The notes beneath the pieces were generated by a model. The model ran no database searches and was not told where the DNA came from. It saw nothing but the letters and a program-made list of their open reading frames with translations. From Gemmatimonadota bacterium (GTDB lineage Bacteria > Gemmatimonadota > Gemmatimonadetes > Gemmatimonadales > GWC2-71-9): a DNA stretch of 54,265 nucleotides. The position numbers were made by a program, and so were the translations under genes. Location of the stretch: contig QKDC01000160.1 in the NCBI GenBank assembly GCA_003246755.1, forward strand, positions 1 through 54,265, given 5' to 3'. Each line of letters opens with the position of its first letter. Within the stretch, counting starts at the first letter, position 1. Below are positions 9,938 to 18,890 of the stretch, piece by piece.

Positions 9938-10836
9938 CGCCCTCTCCGGTGGATGCGTCTGGCGAAGGCGCGGCGGAGTGGAGTGGCATAGTCTCCTGTC
10001 GTGCCGAGTGCGACATGGTATGCCCCTGCGGCCTGTATCCGTTCATGCCGCGTGGCTTGGTGCCGATTCCCTGCAGAGGCCCATCGCCGACGGAGTCTAT
10101 CATCGCCTGTATTGGCCAGCACTTCTTCCCCGGATTCGGCATCACGGAATTGCAGCCACCCGGAGGCCGGAGGCTGGGCGTCCCGCGGATCGTCCACGGT
10201 GATCGCAAACACCTCGTGACGGGCCGAGAGTTGTCGGAGCGGCTTGTCCCAGTTTGGGGCGAGAAAGTCCGAAAGGACGACGACTACACTCCGATGACGG
10301 AGGAGGCGCGCGGTCCGGTGGAGCGCAGCGACCAAGTCAGTTCCGTGCCCAGCCGGGCGGAAGGCGAGGAGGTCCCGAATCACCCTCAGGGCATGGATCC
10401 GACCTTTGGCTGGGGGGACGATGTGCTCAACCCGATCGGTAAAGGCCAAGGTCCCGACCCGGTCGTTCTCCCGGGCGGCGGCCAAGGCGAGGACTGCCGC
10501 CACTTCGACTTCGCGCTCAGCTTTGCTCACCGGCGACCCGACCCCGGTCGAGCCAGAACGGTCAACCACCAGAAAGAACGTGACCTCCCGTTCTTCGGTG
10601 AAGGTCTTGACGTATGGAGCTCCCAGGCGGGCAGAGACATTCCAATCGATGGTTCGGTAATCGTCCCCATCGGTATACGCCCGGACCTCGGCAAACTCCA
10701 TTCCGTGCCCGCGGAATACCGATCGGTACTCTCCGGCGAGAAGCGTATCGACCAGTCCTCGCGTACGCAGCGCGATCCGGTTGACCTGCTTGAGGATCTC
10801 CGGGGGGATCGGGGGTGACGGTGTACCCGTCGGCAT
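9934..10836 (-). CDS. DUF58 domain protein (MoxR-associated)
   Basis: GEYRSVFRGHGMEFAEVRAYTDGDDYRTIDWNVSARLGAPYVKTFTEEREVTFFLVVDRSGS. Confidence 0.93.
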   Translation of the reverse strand: MPTGTPSPPIPPEILKQVNRIALRTRGLVDTLLAGEYRSVFRGHGMEFAEVRAYTDGDDYRTIDWNVSARLGAPYVKTFTEEREVTFFLVVDRSGSTGVGSPVSKAEREVEVAAVLALAAARENDRVGTLAFTDRVEHIVPPAKGRIHALRVIRDLLAFRPAGHGTDLVAALHRTARLLRHRSVVVVLSDFLAPNWDKPLRQLSARHEVFAITVDDPRDAQPPASGWLQFRDAESGEEVLANTGDDRLRRRWASAGNRHQATRHERIQAAGAYHVALGTTGDYATPLRRAFARRIHRRGR

Positions 10837-11819
10837 CAGGGATTCGGGACGGCCGCAACCACTTTGTCGATAATGTGGTCGGCGGTGACATCCTCGGCTT
10901 CGGCCTCGAACGTGAGCACGATGCGGTGGCGCATGACATCGTGGGCCACGGCCTGGATGTCTTCGGGGATGACGAACGTGCGGCCGCGCAGAAAGGCGAT
11001 GGCTCTCGAGGCCTGGGCCAGCGAGATCGAGGCACGAGGAGAGGCACCGAACGCCACCAGAGGGGCCAGCTCTGGGAGCCCAGCATTGCCTGGCTCTCTG
11101 GTCGCCCGAACCAGATCGACGATGTAGTCCACCAGTCGGGGGTCAAGGTGAACCGTTCGGACCTCCTGGCGCGCGGAGATGATACCATCAGGGTGCAGGC
11201 GAGCTTCGACGGGTATGGTCTCCCCCCCGCTGACGCGCATCAGGATGTCCTTCTCCTCGCCACGGGTCGGATAGACCACCCGCACCTTGAGGAGGAACCG
11301 GTCCAACTGGGCTTCCGGTAATGGGTAGGTCCCTTCGCTCTCGATGGGATTCTGGGTCGCCAGCACCAGGAAGGGGTCGGGGAGGCCATGGCTGGTACCG
11401 CCGATACTGACTTGGCGTTCCTGCATCGCCTCGAGCAGCGCCGATTGTACCTTTGCCGGTGCACGATTGATCTCGTCCGCCAGGATGATGTTGGCAAAGA
11501 TGGGTCCCTTCTTCACACCGAATTCCTGGGTCTTCACGTCAAAGACCATGGTGCCGATGAGATCGGCCGGCAGCAAGTCAGGGGTGAACTGAATCCGTGA
11601 GAAACTGGCGTCGATGATTTCCGAGAGCGTGCGGACCGCGAGAGTCTTCGCCAGTCCAGGGACTCCCTCGAGGAGGATGTGCCCACCGGTGAGCAGTCCG
11701 ATGAGGAGTCTCTCGATCATGATTTCCTGCCCCACGATCCGTCGACCTACTTCGGCGACGGCCTCACTGATCCGCTGGGCGTTCTCGCTCGGGGGAGTGT
11801 CGGTCTTCTGCTCAGCCAT
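10836..11819 (-). CDS. MoxR family AAA+ ATPase
   Basis: GGHILLEGVPGLAKTLAVRTL; ILADEINRAPAKVQSALLEAMQERQVSIGG. Confidence 0.96.
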   Translation of the reverse strand: MAEQKTDTPPSENAQRISEAVAEVGRRIVGQEIMIERLLIGLLTGGHILLEGVPGLAKTLAVRTLSEIIDASFSRIQFTPDLLPADLIGTMVFDVKTQEFGVKKGPIFANIILADEINRAPAKVQSALLEAMQERQVSIGGTSHGLPDPFLVLATQNPIESEGTYPLPEAQLDRFLLKVRVVYPTRGEEKDILMRVSGGETIPVEARLHPDGIISARQEVRTVHLDPRLVDYIVDLVRATREPGNAGLPELAPLVAFGASPRASISLAQASRAIAFLRGRTFVIPEDIQAVAHDVMRHRIVLTFEAEAEDVTADHIIDKVVAAVPNP

Positions 11820-11822
11820 GTC

Positions 11823-12557
11823 CTATTCCTCGGGTGCGGGATCGAGACGGATCGCGCGATAGAGGGCGTTGATCTCGTCCCCCGTCAGATCACGCCAACG
11901 CCCTACCGCCAAATCACCGAGCCGCACCGGCCCATAACTCAGGCGCGCGAGCCGCTCGACTTTCAGCCCGATGGCTTCACACCATCTCCGTACAATACGG
12001 TGGCGCCCTTCGGCGAGGGTCAGGTCGATGATGCTCCGGCCCTGGTGACCAGCTCGGACCCTCATCTGGACCGGTGCAACCTCGCGGCCATCCAGTACCA
12101 CTGGACGCCGGACGGCCTGTTCCACCTCGACGGGCGGCAGGCCGTGGACGAGCACGGAATAGCGACGCGGGATGCGGTATCGGGGGTGCGTCAACCGATG
12201 CACCGCCTCCCCATCGGTCGTCAGGAGCAGCAACCCTGTGGTCATGACGTCCAGTCTCCCTACGTACGTCAGGCCCTTTGGGTTCTTGATCAGATCGAAG
12301 ACCGTTCGGCGGCCGGCTTCGTCATCAGCCGTCGTTACGATTCCGAGTGGTTTGTGCAGGGCGAGCCACCGCCGCGCTACGAGCTTCACGGAGCGACCGT
12401 TGACGGTGATGCGCTGAAGCACGGGATCGACCTTGGATCCCAGCAATGCCACCTTGCCATCGACCCGAACCCGCCCATCGCGGATCAGCTCCTCGGCGGC
12501 CCTCCGGGAGGCCACCCCTGCGCGAGCCAAAGCCCGTTGGAGTCGCATCTCGGTCAC
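11823..12557 (-). CDS. rluB: 23S rRNA pseudouridine synthase, RluB/RsuA family
   Basis: MRLQRALARAGVASRRAAEELIRDGRVRVDG; TYVGRLDVMTTGLLLLTTDGE. Confidence 0.9.
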   Translation of the reverse strand: MTEMRLQRALARAGVASRRAAEELIRDGRVRVDGKVALLGSKVDPVLQRITVNGRSVKLVARRWLALHKPLGIVTTADDEAGRRTVFDLIKNPKGLTYVGRLDVMTTGLLLLTTDGEAVHRLTHPRYRIPRRYSVLVHGLPPVEVEQAVRRPVVLDGREVAPVQMRVRAGHQGRSIIDLTLAEGRHRIVRRWCEAIGLKVERLARLSYGPVRLGDLAVGRWRDLTGDEINALYRAIRLDPAPEE

Positions 12558-13138
12558 GCGTCCGCCTCGACGTAGGCCGCGGCATCGTCCTCGTCCGCTT
12601 TCTCCGGTTCCGGCGAGCGGAGGGAAATGGTGAATTCCTCGGCTCGCGGAAGACCCGCGATGTCCACCATCCCGAGCAGTTCAAGGAACAGGGGCGTCGT
12701 GCCATAGAGCAGTGGTCGGCCGAGGCCCTCACTTCGTCCGACGACCTCAATCAGATCCCGCTCCTGGAGTGAGCGCAGGACGCCACTGGCCTGGACCCCT
12801 CTGATGTCCTCGATCTCTGCTCGTCCGACCGGTTGACGATAGGCGATGACCGCCAGGGTTTCGAGCATCGCCGGGGTGAGACGGGGCGACCGCTGCACGA
12901 CTCGTGCTCGTTCGAGGGTCTCCGCGAGATTCGCCCGTGTGAGAATCTGCCACCCACCACCGACCTCGACGACCTGCACCCCGTGCCCGTCGAAGTCGTA
13001 ATGCTCCCGAAGCCCGTCCAGGGCAGCTCGCACCTCGGGAAGCGTGGCTTCGCCATCAAGGATACTGAGTTCCTCGAGCGTCAGTGGCCGGCTGGAGGCG
13101 AATAATGCGGCCTCAATCAGTTGAGTGAGTTCTGTCAC
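12554..13138 (-). CDS. scpB: Segregation and condensation protein B
   Basis: LIEAALFASSRPLTLEEL...LTPAMLETLAVIAYRQPVGRAEIEDIRGVQASGVLRSL. Confidence 0.95.
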   Translation of the reverse strand: MTELTQLIEAALFASSRPLTLEELSILDGEATLPEVRAALDGLREHYDFDGHGVQVVEVGGGWQILTRANLAETLERARVVQRSPRLTPAMLETLAVIAYRQPVGRAEIEDIRGVQASGVLRSLQERDLIEVVGRSEGLGRPLLYGTTPLFLELLGMVDIAGLPRAEEFTISLRSPEPEKADEDDAAAYVEADA

Positions 13139-13868
13139 GGCGAATCACCGGTGGAGTGAATGGGAGGCCCTGGGTCATGCGAAGCACCCCGCGACGGGCT
13201 AACTCGAGAAGGGCCAACAAGGTTGATAAGAGACTCACGATCGTGGGGTGGGGGCCGACTGCTTCGGCCCACGTGATTTCCGACCGAGTGGCCAGCAGCG
13301 TCTCGATCCGGAGGGTGGCCCCGTCAAGGTCGAGAGGCCGTGCGACCACGCTGTGGAGCACGGGATGGAGGATCCCAGCGATCACCGTCTCGACCGCACG
13401 CAGTAACTCGATGAGATCGAGTTCCGGAGTGGGGGGCGGAAGGTCTGGAGCAACCGGCAGGAACCCCCGTGGGTGCTGGAGGGCCCTCCGCTCGATGGCC
13501 CCGCCCATCCAGAGCGCGATCTCCTTGGTCTGTTGGTATTCGAGGAGCCGCCGGACCAACTCTGCCCTGGGGTCTTCCCAGTCCTCGTCCCCCCCGGGAC
13601 GGGGAAGGAGCATCTGAATCTTGAGGCGAACCAGTCGGCTCGCCATTTCCAGATAGTCAGCAGCCTGATTGAGCCCCAAATCGTGAATGACCGCCAGAAA
13701 CTGGTCGGCGACCAGCGCAATCGGGATATCAGCGATCTCGATCTGCTGCTCGCGCAACAGGTGCAACAGGAGATCGAGAGGTCCGCTGAACCCCTCGATC
13801 CGGATAACGAGGGACGCCGCCGCAGTGTCGCCTACCTCCGGTGCGGGTGATTGCACGGTCGCGGTCAT
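13113..13868 (-). CDS. scpA: Segregation and condensation protein A
   Basis: IRIEGFSGPLDLLLHLLREQQIEIADIPIALVADQFL; YLEMASRLVRLKIQMLLPRP. Confidence 0.95.
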   Translation of the reverse strand: MTATVQSPAPEVGDTAAASLVIRIEGFSGPLDLLLHLLREQQIEIADIPIALVADQFLAVIHDLGLNQAADYLEMASRLVRLKIQMLLPRPGGDEDWEDPRAELVRRLLEYQQTKEIALWMGGAIERRALQHPRGFLPVAPDLPPPTPELDLIELLRAVETVIAGILHPVLHSVVARPLDLDGATLRIETLLATRSEITWAEAVGPHPTIVSLLSTLLALLELARRGVLRMTQGLPFTPPVIRRDRTHSTD

Positions 13869-13996
13869 GGAAGGGAGCCGGCCAGGTGGCGCTGAGCGGC
13901 CTGGGCGCTCTGACGGAACTGCCAGGTCGGAGGCAAATAGTCCACGGGTATGGGGCTGGCCAGAAGGCCGGGAAGGTAAGGGCTCCCTGAGGACAT
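13865..13996 (-). CDS. Possible 43-aa small ORF translationally coupled to scpA (MSSGSPYLPGLLASPIPVDYLPPTWQFRQSAQAAQRHLAGSLP)
   Basis: ATG directly downstream of promoter-like TAGCTT; stop overlaps scpA ATG as ATGA; no recognised family. Confidence 0.35.
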   Translation of the reverse strand: MSSGSPYLPGLLASPIPVDYLPPTWQFRQSAQAAQRHLAGSLP

Positions 13997-14001
13997 GTCA
14001 A

Positions 14002-14029
14002 AAGCTAAGCGCTGCTTGCGTTTGGCCAA
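14002..14029 (-). promoter_or_regulatory. Promoter-like element for scpA run: TTGGCC-N16-TAGCTT
   Basis: Minus strand -35-like 14029-14024, -10-like 14007-14002; overlaps the divergent rpsT element. Confidence 0.45.
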
Positions 14030-14044
14030 CCCTGTTCTTAGCTT
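14016..14044 (+). promoter_or_regulatory. Promoter-like element for rpsT: TTGCGT-N17-TAGCTT
   Basis: Read directly at 14016-14021 and 14039-14044, upstream of rpsT ATG at 14110. Confidence 0.5.
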
Positions 14045-14109
14045 GCTTGCCTTCGGTTCGGCCATAGCCGGAACCGATTGGGACCCACACCGACCACCAG
14101 AGGGTAGCT

Positions 14110-14367
14110 GTGCCACGATCCAAGTCAGCGAAGAAACACCAGAGGCAAACCAAGGTTCGTCAGGCCACCAACCGGGCGGCGCGGAGTCGTGTGCGGACTG
14201 CGGTCAAGCAGGTTCGGGCTGCCGGGACACCTGAGGATCACGCCAGCGCGTTTGCCTCCGCCGAGAAGGCCCTGGATCGAGCCGCCCGCAAGAACCTCAT
14301 GCATCCGAACGCCGCGGCCCGTCTCAAGCGCCGCCTCGCCAATCGGGGCAAGACTCTCTCGAACTGA
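14110..14367 (+). CDS. rpsT: 30S ribosomal protein S20
   Basis: MPRSKSAKKHQRQTKVRQATNRAARSRVRTAVKQV...KNLMHPNAAARLKRRLA. Confidence 0.95.
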   Translation: MPRSKSAKKHQRQTKVRQATNRAARSRVRTAVKQVRAAGTPEDHASAFASAEKALDRAARKNLMHPNAAARLKRRLANRGKTLSN

Positions 14368-14389
14368 TCGGCAGCATCTCCCAAAGCAG

Positions 14390-14419
14390 AGCGGGGCCTC
14401 CCACAAGGGAGGCCCCGCT
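14390..14419. terminator. Perfect 13-bp GC-rich hairpin between convergent rpsT and the zinc-ribbon gene; likely bidirectional terminator
   Basis: AGCGGGGCCTCCC-ACAA-GGGAGGCCCCGCT; no good U-tract on either strand. Confidence 0.7.
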
Positions 14420-14444
14420 TCGGCATTCGGGCATGATCCCCGCC

Positions 14445-15320
14445 TCATAGGGCGGCGAGCTCCGCACCGCACCGCTCGCAGTACCACTCCGTCGGGCGGT
14501 TCATTGAGCCGCATTCCACACACTTGAGCGTCTTCGAGTTCCCACCTCGAGCGCGCCCATCGGTCTCGCTGTCTTCGGTCTCGAGGGTCACGGACTTGAT
14601 GAAGGTCATCTCGTCGACGTCACTCGCCGTTCCGGCTCCACCACTCGCCTGGGGAGCGGCGGTTGGAAACCGGAGGGTGCGAGTCCCGTGTCCTTCCCGT
14701 CGGGAGTCCGAGCCTTTGGGGATGAACTTCGGTGCTTCGGTGGTCCGTGACGCTACCCCTTCGTCCATGCCGGTGCGTACCTCGTCGGATCTACCGGCCT
14801 TCGGGTCGACCCGGTCGACTGCTTCCCGGTCGGGATGCAGGTCCTGGACCTGCAAATCGGACAGATCCTCCTCTTCCGCAGCAGGTTTTGCTGGGGCGAT
14901 CTGTGCCAACACTTCCTCAAGACGGCTGACTTCTCCAGTGAGTTCCTCGATCTCGGTATCGAAGCCATCAAGACGGGAGGCCGAACCGTCGTCCAGCTTC
15001 TGCCACTCAGCGTCGGTGTATTCCCCTACCTCGTGCCTCAACTTCGCCTCGGCCCGTTCTTCGAGGCTCTCGGCCTTCTGTGACTCGACTTCGTCCAAAC
15101 GCTCCCGGTACTCCTGCAGGGACCCACTCAGTGTTTCGGAGAACGTCCCGAGCCGGACAACGACTTCGGCGAGCCGCCCCTCGTAGTCCGCCCGCACCCG
15201 TTGCCGGACAGCATCAGGCGCCTCGGCCGCATCAAGACGCGCAAGCCAGTCGTGCAGCTGGCGCCTGTCGGCGAGCAGGGTGTTGATCTCTGAGGTGTGC
15301 TGAGTCGGGTCTTCAGTCAT
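14445..15320 (-). CDS. Coiled-coil protein with C-terminal zinc ribbon, unknown function
   Basis: Acidic heptad-rich N-terminus; C-terminal CVECGSMNRPTEWYCERCGAELAAL (CxxC-N-CxxC). Confidence 0.75.
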   Translation of the reverse strand: MTEDPTQHTSEINTLLADRRQLHDWLARLDAAEAPDAVRQRVRADYEGRLAEVVVRLGTFSETLSGSLQEYRERLDEVESQKAESLEERAEAKLRHEVGEYTDAEWQKLDDGSASRLDGFDTEIEELTGEVSRLEEVLAQIAPAKPAAEEEDLSDLQVQDLHPDREAVDRVDPKAGRSDEVRTGMDEGVASRTTEAPKFIPKGSDSRREGHGTRTLRFPTAAPQASGGAGTASDVDEMTFIKSVTLETEDSETDGRARGGNSKTLKCVECGSMNRPTEWYCERCGAELAAL

Positions 15321-15421
15321 GGCAAGGGGCCTGTTAGGTCAATTCCTAATCTAACGAGCCTGTCGATTTGCGAAACATGTCATGGAAGTAGTCGTCAAGA
15401 AAGACGACAATCAGAAGCTCG

Positions 15422-16711
15422 TCAGGAGCTTCCCTTTCGGTAGACCCTCCGGCCATCCACGAAGGTCCATTCGACGACTCCAGGTAACTCCTCACCGGCA
15501 AACGGTGTGTTCCGGCTCTTCGAAAAGCCCAAGGTCGGATCCACGGTCCATCGCCTCGCGGGGTCGAACACGACGATATCTGCCGGAGCCCCGATCGCGA
15601 GGGTCCCACCGGAAAGGTTGAAGACCCGCGCCGGTTGAGTGCTCATGCGGTCGAGCAGTTCGGGAAGGCTCAGGAGACCGGGTTCGACGAGTTCCCGCAG
15701 CCCGAGGCCGAGCGCCGTCTCGAGTCCGATGATGCCATTCGGGGCTTCATCGAACTCCCGTTCCTTGGCATCGTAGTGGTGGGGCGCATGATCGGTGGCA
15801 ATGACATCGATGGTGCCATCCTTCAGAGCTTGGCGGATGGCTTCCCGGTCCTCTTCTTCTCGAAGCGGAGGGTTCATCTTGGCATTGGTATCGTAGCCCA
15901 ACACACGATCGTGGGTCAGGCTGAAGTGGTGAGGTGCCGCTTCTGCGGTGACCCTGAGCCCTTTGTCCTTCGCACGCCTGATCAGATCCACCGACCCTCG
16001 GGTCGACATGTGGCAGAGATGAACGTGGCCACCCGTGAGTTCGGCGAGGATGATGTCCCGCGCAACCATGATCTCTTCTGCGGCTGAAGGGATGCCCTGG
16101 AGTCCCATACGCGTCGAGACGATCCCCTCGTGCATGGACCCGCCCTTGGCGAGAGCCATATCCTCGCAATGATCCGCCACGGGAATACCGAAGACCTTTG
16201 CATACTCCAGGGCCGTTCGCATCAGATGGCTCGACACCACCGGGTGCCCATCGTCACTGACGGCCACCGCTCCCGCGCCTACCAGTTCCCCAAACTCCGC
16301 GAGTTGCTCTCCCCGCTGACCGAGACTGACCGCACCGATCGGGTATACCCGAGCCTTTGCCGCGCGAATCGACTGCCGGACAATGAACCCCACCGCGGCC
16401 TGGTTATCGGTCACGGGGTCGGTGTTGGGCATCGAGCAGATGGCGGTGAAACCACCGGCCACCGCCGACATCGCCCCCGTCGCGATGGTCTCCTGGTCTT
16501 CCTGGCCGGGTTCGCGGAGGTGAACATGGACGTCGATGAGCCCGGGAGCGACGACTCGGCCCGTCACATCGATGGTGTCGGCGTCCAGACCGACCTCGAT
16601 GTTGTGCCCGATACTCTCGATCTTGCCATCGACGACATAGACGTCTGCCACACCATCCGTGAGGCGCGAAGGGTCTATCACCCGCCCGCCTTTGAGCAGG
16701 AACGGTCTCAT
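15422..16711 (-). CDS. pyrC: Dihydroorotase
   Basis: [54 protein letters not shown]. Confidence 0.96.
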   Translation of the reverse strand: MRPFLLKGGRVIDPSRLTDGVADVYVVDGKIESIGHNIEVGLDADTIDVTGRVVAPGLIDVHVHLREPGQEDQETIATGAMSAVAGGFTAICSMPNTDPVTDNQAAVGFIVRQSIRAAKARVYPIGAVSLGQRGEQLAEFGELVGAGAVAVSDDGHPVVSSHLMRTALEYAKVFGIPVADHCEDMALAKGGSMHEGIVSTRMGLQGIPSAAEEIMVARDIILAELTGGHVHLCHMSTRGSVDLIRRAKDKGLRVTAEAAPHHFSLTHDRVLGYDTNAKMNPPLREEEDREAIRQALKDGTIDVIATDHAPHHYDAKEREFDEAPNGIIGLETALGLGLRELVEPGLLSLPELLDRMSTQPARVFNLSGGTLAIGAPADIVVFDPARRWTVDPTLGFSKSRNTPFAGEELPGVVEWTFVDGRRVYRKGSS

Positions 16712-17670
16712 CGAGTTTCCTCCCCAGCCGGAGGCGCGGCCCAGTCGGGTGACCCTCCAGCGAGGAGGTAGAGCACAGCCATCCGGACCGCCACGCCATT
16801 GGTAACCTGAGGAAGAATGACGCTGTGTGGGCCGTCGGCCACATCGCTGTCGATTTCCACCCCCCGATTCATCGGCCCGGGGTGGAGGATGACCAGGTCA
16901 CGTGGTGCGCGATCCAGTCTCTCGCTCGTGACCCCGAACACCCGGTTGTATTCCCGAAGCGAGGGCACGAACCCCCCCTGCATGCGTTCCAGTTGGAGCC
17001 GGAGAATGTTCAGCGCATCTGCCCACTCGATCGCATCCTCAATCCGTGGGAGCACGGTCACTCCCAGGGCCTCGATGCCCCGCGGAAGCAAGGTCGGCGG
17101 GCCGCACACTCCAACCTGGGCTCCCAGCTTCAGCAATCCCCAGATATTGCTCCTGGCCACCCTGCTGTGCAGGACATCGCCGCAGATGGCCACCTTGAGC
17201 CCTTCGAGTCGACCGAACCGGTCTCGCAGGGTCAGCAGGTCGAGCAGGGCTTGTGTGGGATGCTCATGCTTCCCATCGCCTGCGTTGACGACGTTCGACC
17301 GGATGCGCTCGGCAAGAAACTGGGCTGCCCCCGACATCGAGTGCCGGACGACCACCATGTCGATTCGCATCGCTTCGAGGTTGCGGGCCGTATCGACCAG
17401 TGTTTCACCCTTGCTCACCGATGACCCAGTAGAGGCAACGTTTACCGTGTCCGCGCTGAGGCGTTTCTCGGCGAACTCGAAGGAAATCCTCGTCCGGGTC
17501 GACGGCTCAAAGAAGAGGTTGACGATCGTCTTCCCACGCAGGGCCGGGACCTTCTTGATCGAGCGCTCACTGACTTCCTTGAATGGCTCCGCCGTATCGA
17601 GCATGAGCTGAATCTGCTCAGGGGTGAGGCTTTCCAGGCCAATCAGGTCTTTTCCGAGTGGACTGGTCAC
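16708..17670 (-). CDS. pyrB: Aspartate carbamoyltransferase catalytic chain
   Basis: [48 protein letters not shown]. Confidence 0.97.
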   Translation of the reverse strand: MTSPLGKDLIGLESLTPEQIQLMLDTAEPFKEVSERSIKKVPALRGKTIVNLFFEPSTRTRISFEFAEKRLSADTVNVASTGSSVSKGETLVDTARNLEAMRIDMVVVRHSMSGAAQFLAERIRSNVVNAGDGKHEHPTQALLDLLTLRDRFGRLEGLKVAICGDVLHSRVARSNIWGLLKLGAQVGVCGPPTLLPRGIEALGVTVLPRIEDAIEWADALNILRLQLERMQGGFVPSLREYNRVFGVTSERLDRAPRDLVILHPGPMNRGVEIDSDVADGPHSVILPQVTNGVAVRMAVLYLLAGGSPDWAAPPAGEETR

Positions 17671-18212
17671 GATGTCGCTCGCGCAACCAATTCGACGCTA
17701 TCCACGCCATCGAGTTCCGTGACCAAGACGTTGACCAGATCGTCTGGAGTGGCGGTGGCGTGGCATCCGACAATGTCGGGCTGAATCGGCAGTTCACGAC
17801 CACCACGATCCACCAGAACCGCGAGCAGGACACGCCGTGGTCGGCCAAAATCGGCAAACTCGTCGAGTGCTGCTCGAATCGTTCGGCCGGTGTAGAGCAC
17901 ATCGTCCACGATCACGACGGTACGCCCGTCCAAGGTTGGCGGAAGAACGGTCTCACCGACGATCGGTCTGGGCCCAATCGTCTGGAGATCATCACGGTAA
18001 AGGGTGATATCGAGTTTGCCACGTCCGACGGCCTGGCTGGTGCGCTCTTCCACCAGCGTCGCCAGGCGATGCGCCAGTTCCACGCCCCGGCGCTGGATCC
18101 CCACGACGAGGAGGTCGCTTTCCCGTCCAGCAGCCTCAACGATCCGGTCGGCCATCTCAGCGAGGGTGTTCGCGATGGCGTCTGCGTCGAGGATCAGAGT
18201 CCGGGGGGGCAC
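17667..18212 (-). CDS. pyrR: Bifunctional pyr operon regulator / uracil phosphoribosyltransferase
   Basis: [56 protein letters not shown] start. Confidence 0.93.
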   Translation of the reverse strand: MPPRTLILDADAIANTLAEMADRIVEAAGRESDLLVVGIQRRGVELAHRLATLVEERTSQAVGRGKLDITLYRDDLQTIGPRPIVGETVLPPTLDGRTVVIVDDVLYTGRTIRAALDEFADFGRPRRVLLAVLVDRGGRELPIQPDIVGCHATATPDDLVNVLVTELDGVDSVELVARATS

Positions 18213-18220
18213 GGGGCGGG

Positions 18221-18249
18221 AAGCTACCGTTACCTCAAGCGGGTTGCAA
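18221..18249 (-). promoter_or_regulatory. Promoter-like element for pyrR: TTGCAA-N17-TAGCTT, 8 nt before the GTG start
   Basis: Minus strand -35-like 18249-18244, -10-like 18226-18221. Confidence 0.5.
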
Positions 18250-18275
18250 CCCGAATCCCCCCCGTGCCAACCTCC

Positions 18276-18890
18276 TCACCCGGGGGCGCGCTTTCGCCGG
18301 ATCGATCCCAGACGCCACACGAAGATGCCTCCGAGAATCGCTGCGTAGATCAAGGGCAACCGGATGTCCTTCTTCTGGGCCCAGGCGAAGTGGATGACCC
18401 CCAGCACCGGTGCCACATACACCAAGCGATGAAGCGCTTGCCAGCGCTTTCCGCCCAACCTCTTGACCATCGCGATCGGGGAGGTGACGGCCAGGGTGAG
18501 AAGGATCAGCCAGGCGGTGAACCCCACGGTGATATACGGTCGCTTGAGGATGTCTTCACCGAGTTCGGTGAACACGAATCCCCGATCAAAGGCGAGATAG
18601 ATCACGAGATGCAGGACAGCATAAAAGAATGCGAAGAGCCCCACGAGCCTGCGCACCCTGGCCAGCCAACTGAACCCCGTCAGGCGGCGAAGGGGTGTGA
18701 TCGAGAGCGTGAGGAAGAGAATCACCAGGATGGTCCGACCCGTGAAATGCGTGATGGCCTTGACCGGGTCGGCGGTCAGATTGTCGTGGATCGCCGCGTA
18801 GAGTAACCAACCGAGTGGGGTAAGGCCCGCAGCCCAGAGAAGGGGCTTGACCACCCGGCGGATCCATTGTGCCTGGGTCACCGGTTCAGT
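18276..18890 (-). CDS. msrQ: Protein-methionine-sulfoxide reductase heme-binding subunit MsrQ (YedZ); start approximate
   Basis: Ferric-reductase-like TM protein: [32 protein letters not shown]...[26 protein letters not shown]; directly follows msrP. Confidence 0.9.
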   Translation of the reverse strand, partial: TEPVTQAQWIRRVVKPLLWAAGLTPLGWLLYAAIHDNLTADPVKAITHFTGRTILVILFLTLSITPLRRLTGFSWLARVRRLVGLFAFFYAVLHLVIYLAFDRGFVFTELGEDILKRPYITVGFTAWLILLTLAVTSPIAMVKRLGGKRWQALHRLVYVAPVLGVIHFAWAQKKDIRLPLIYAAILGGIFVWRLGSIRRKRAPG

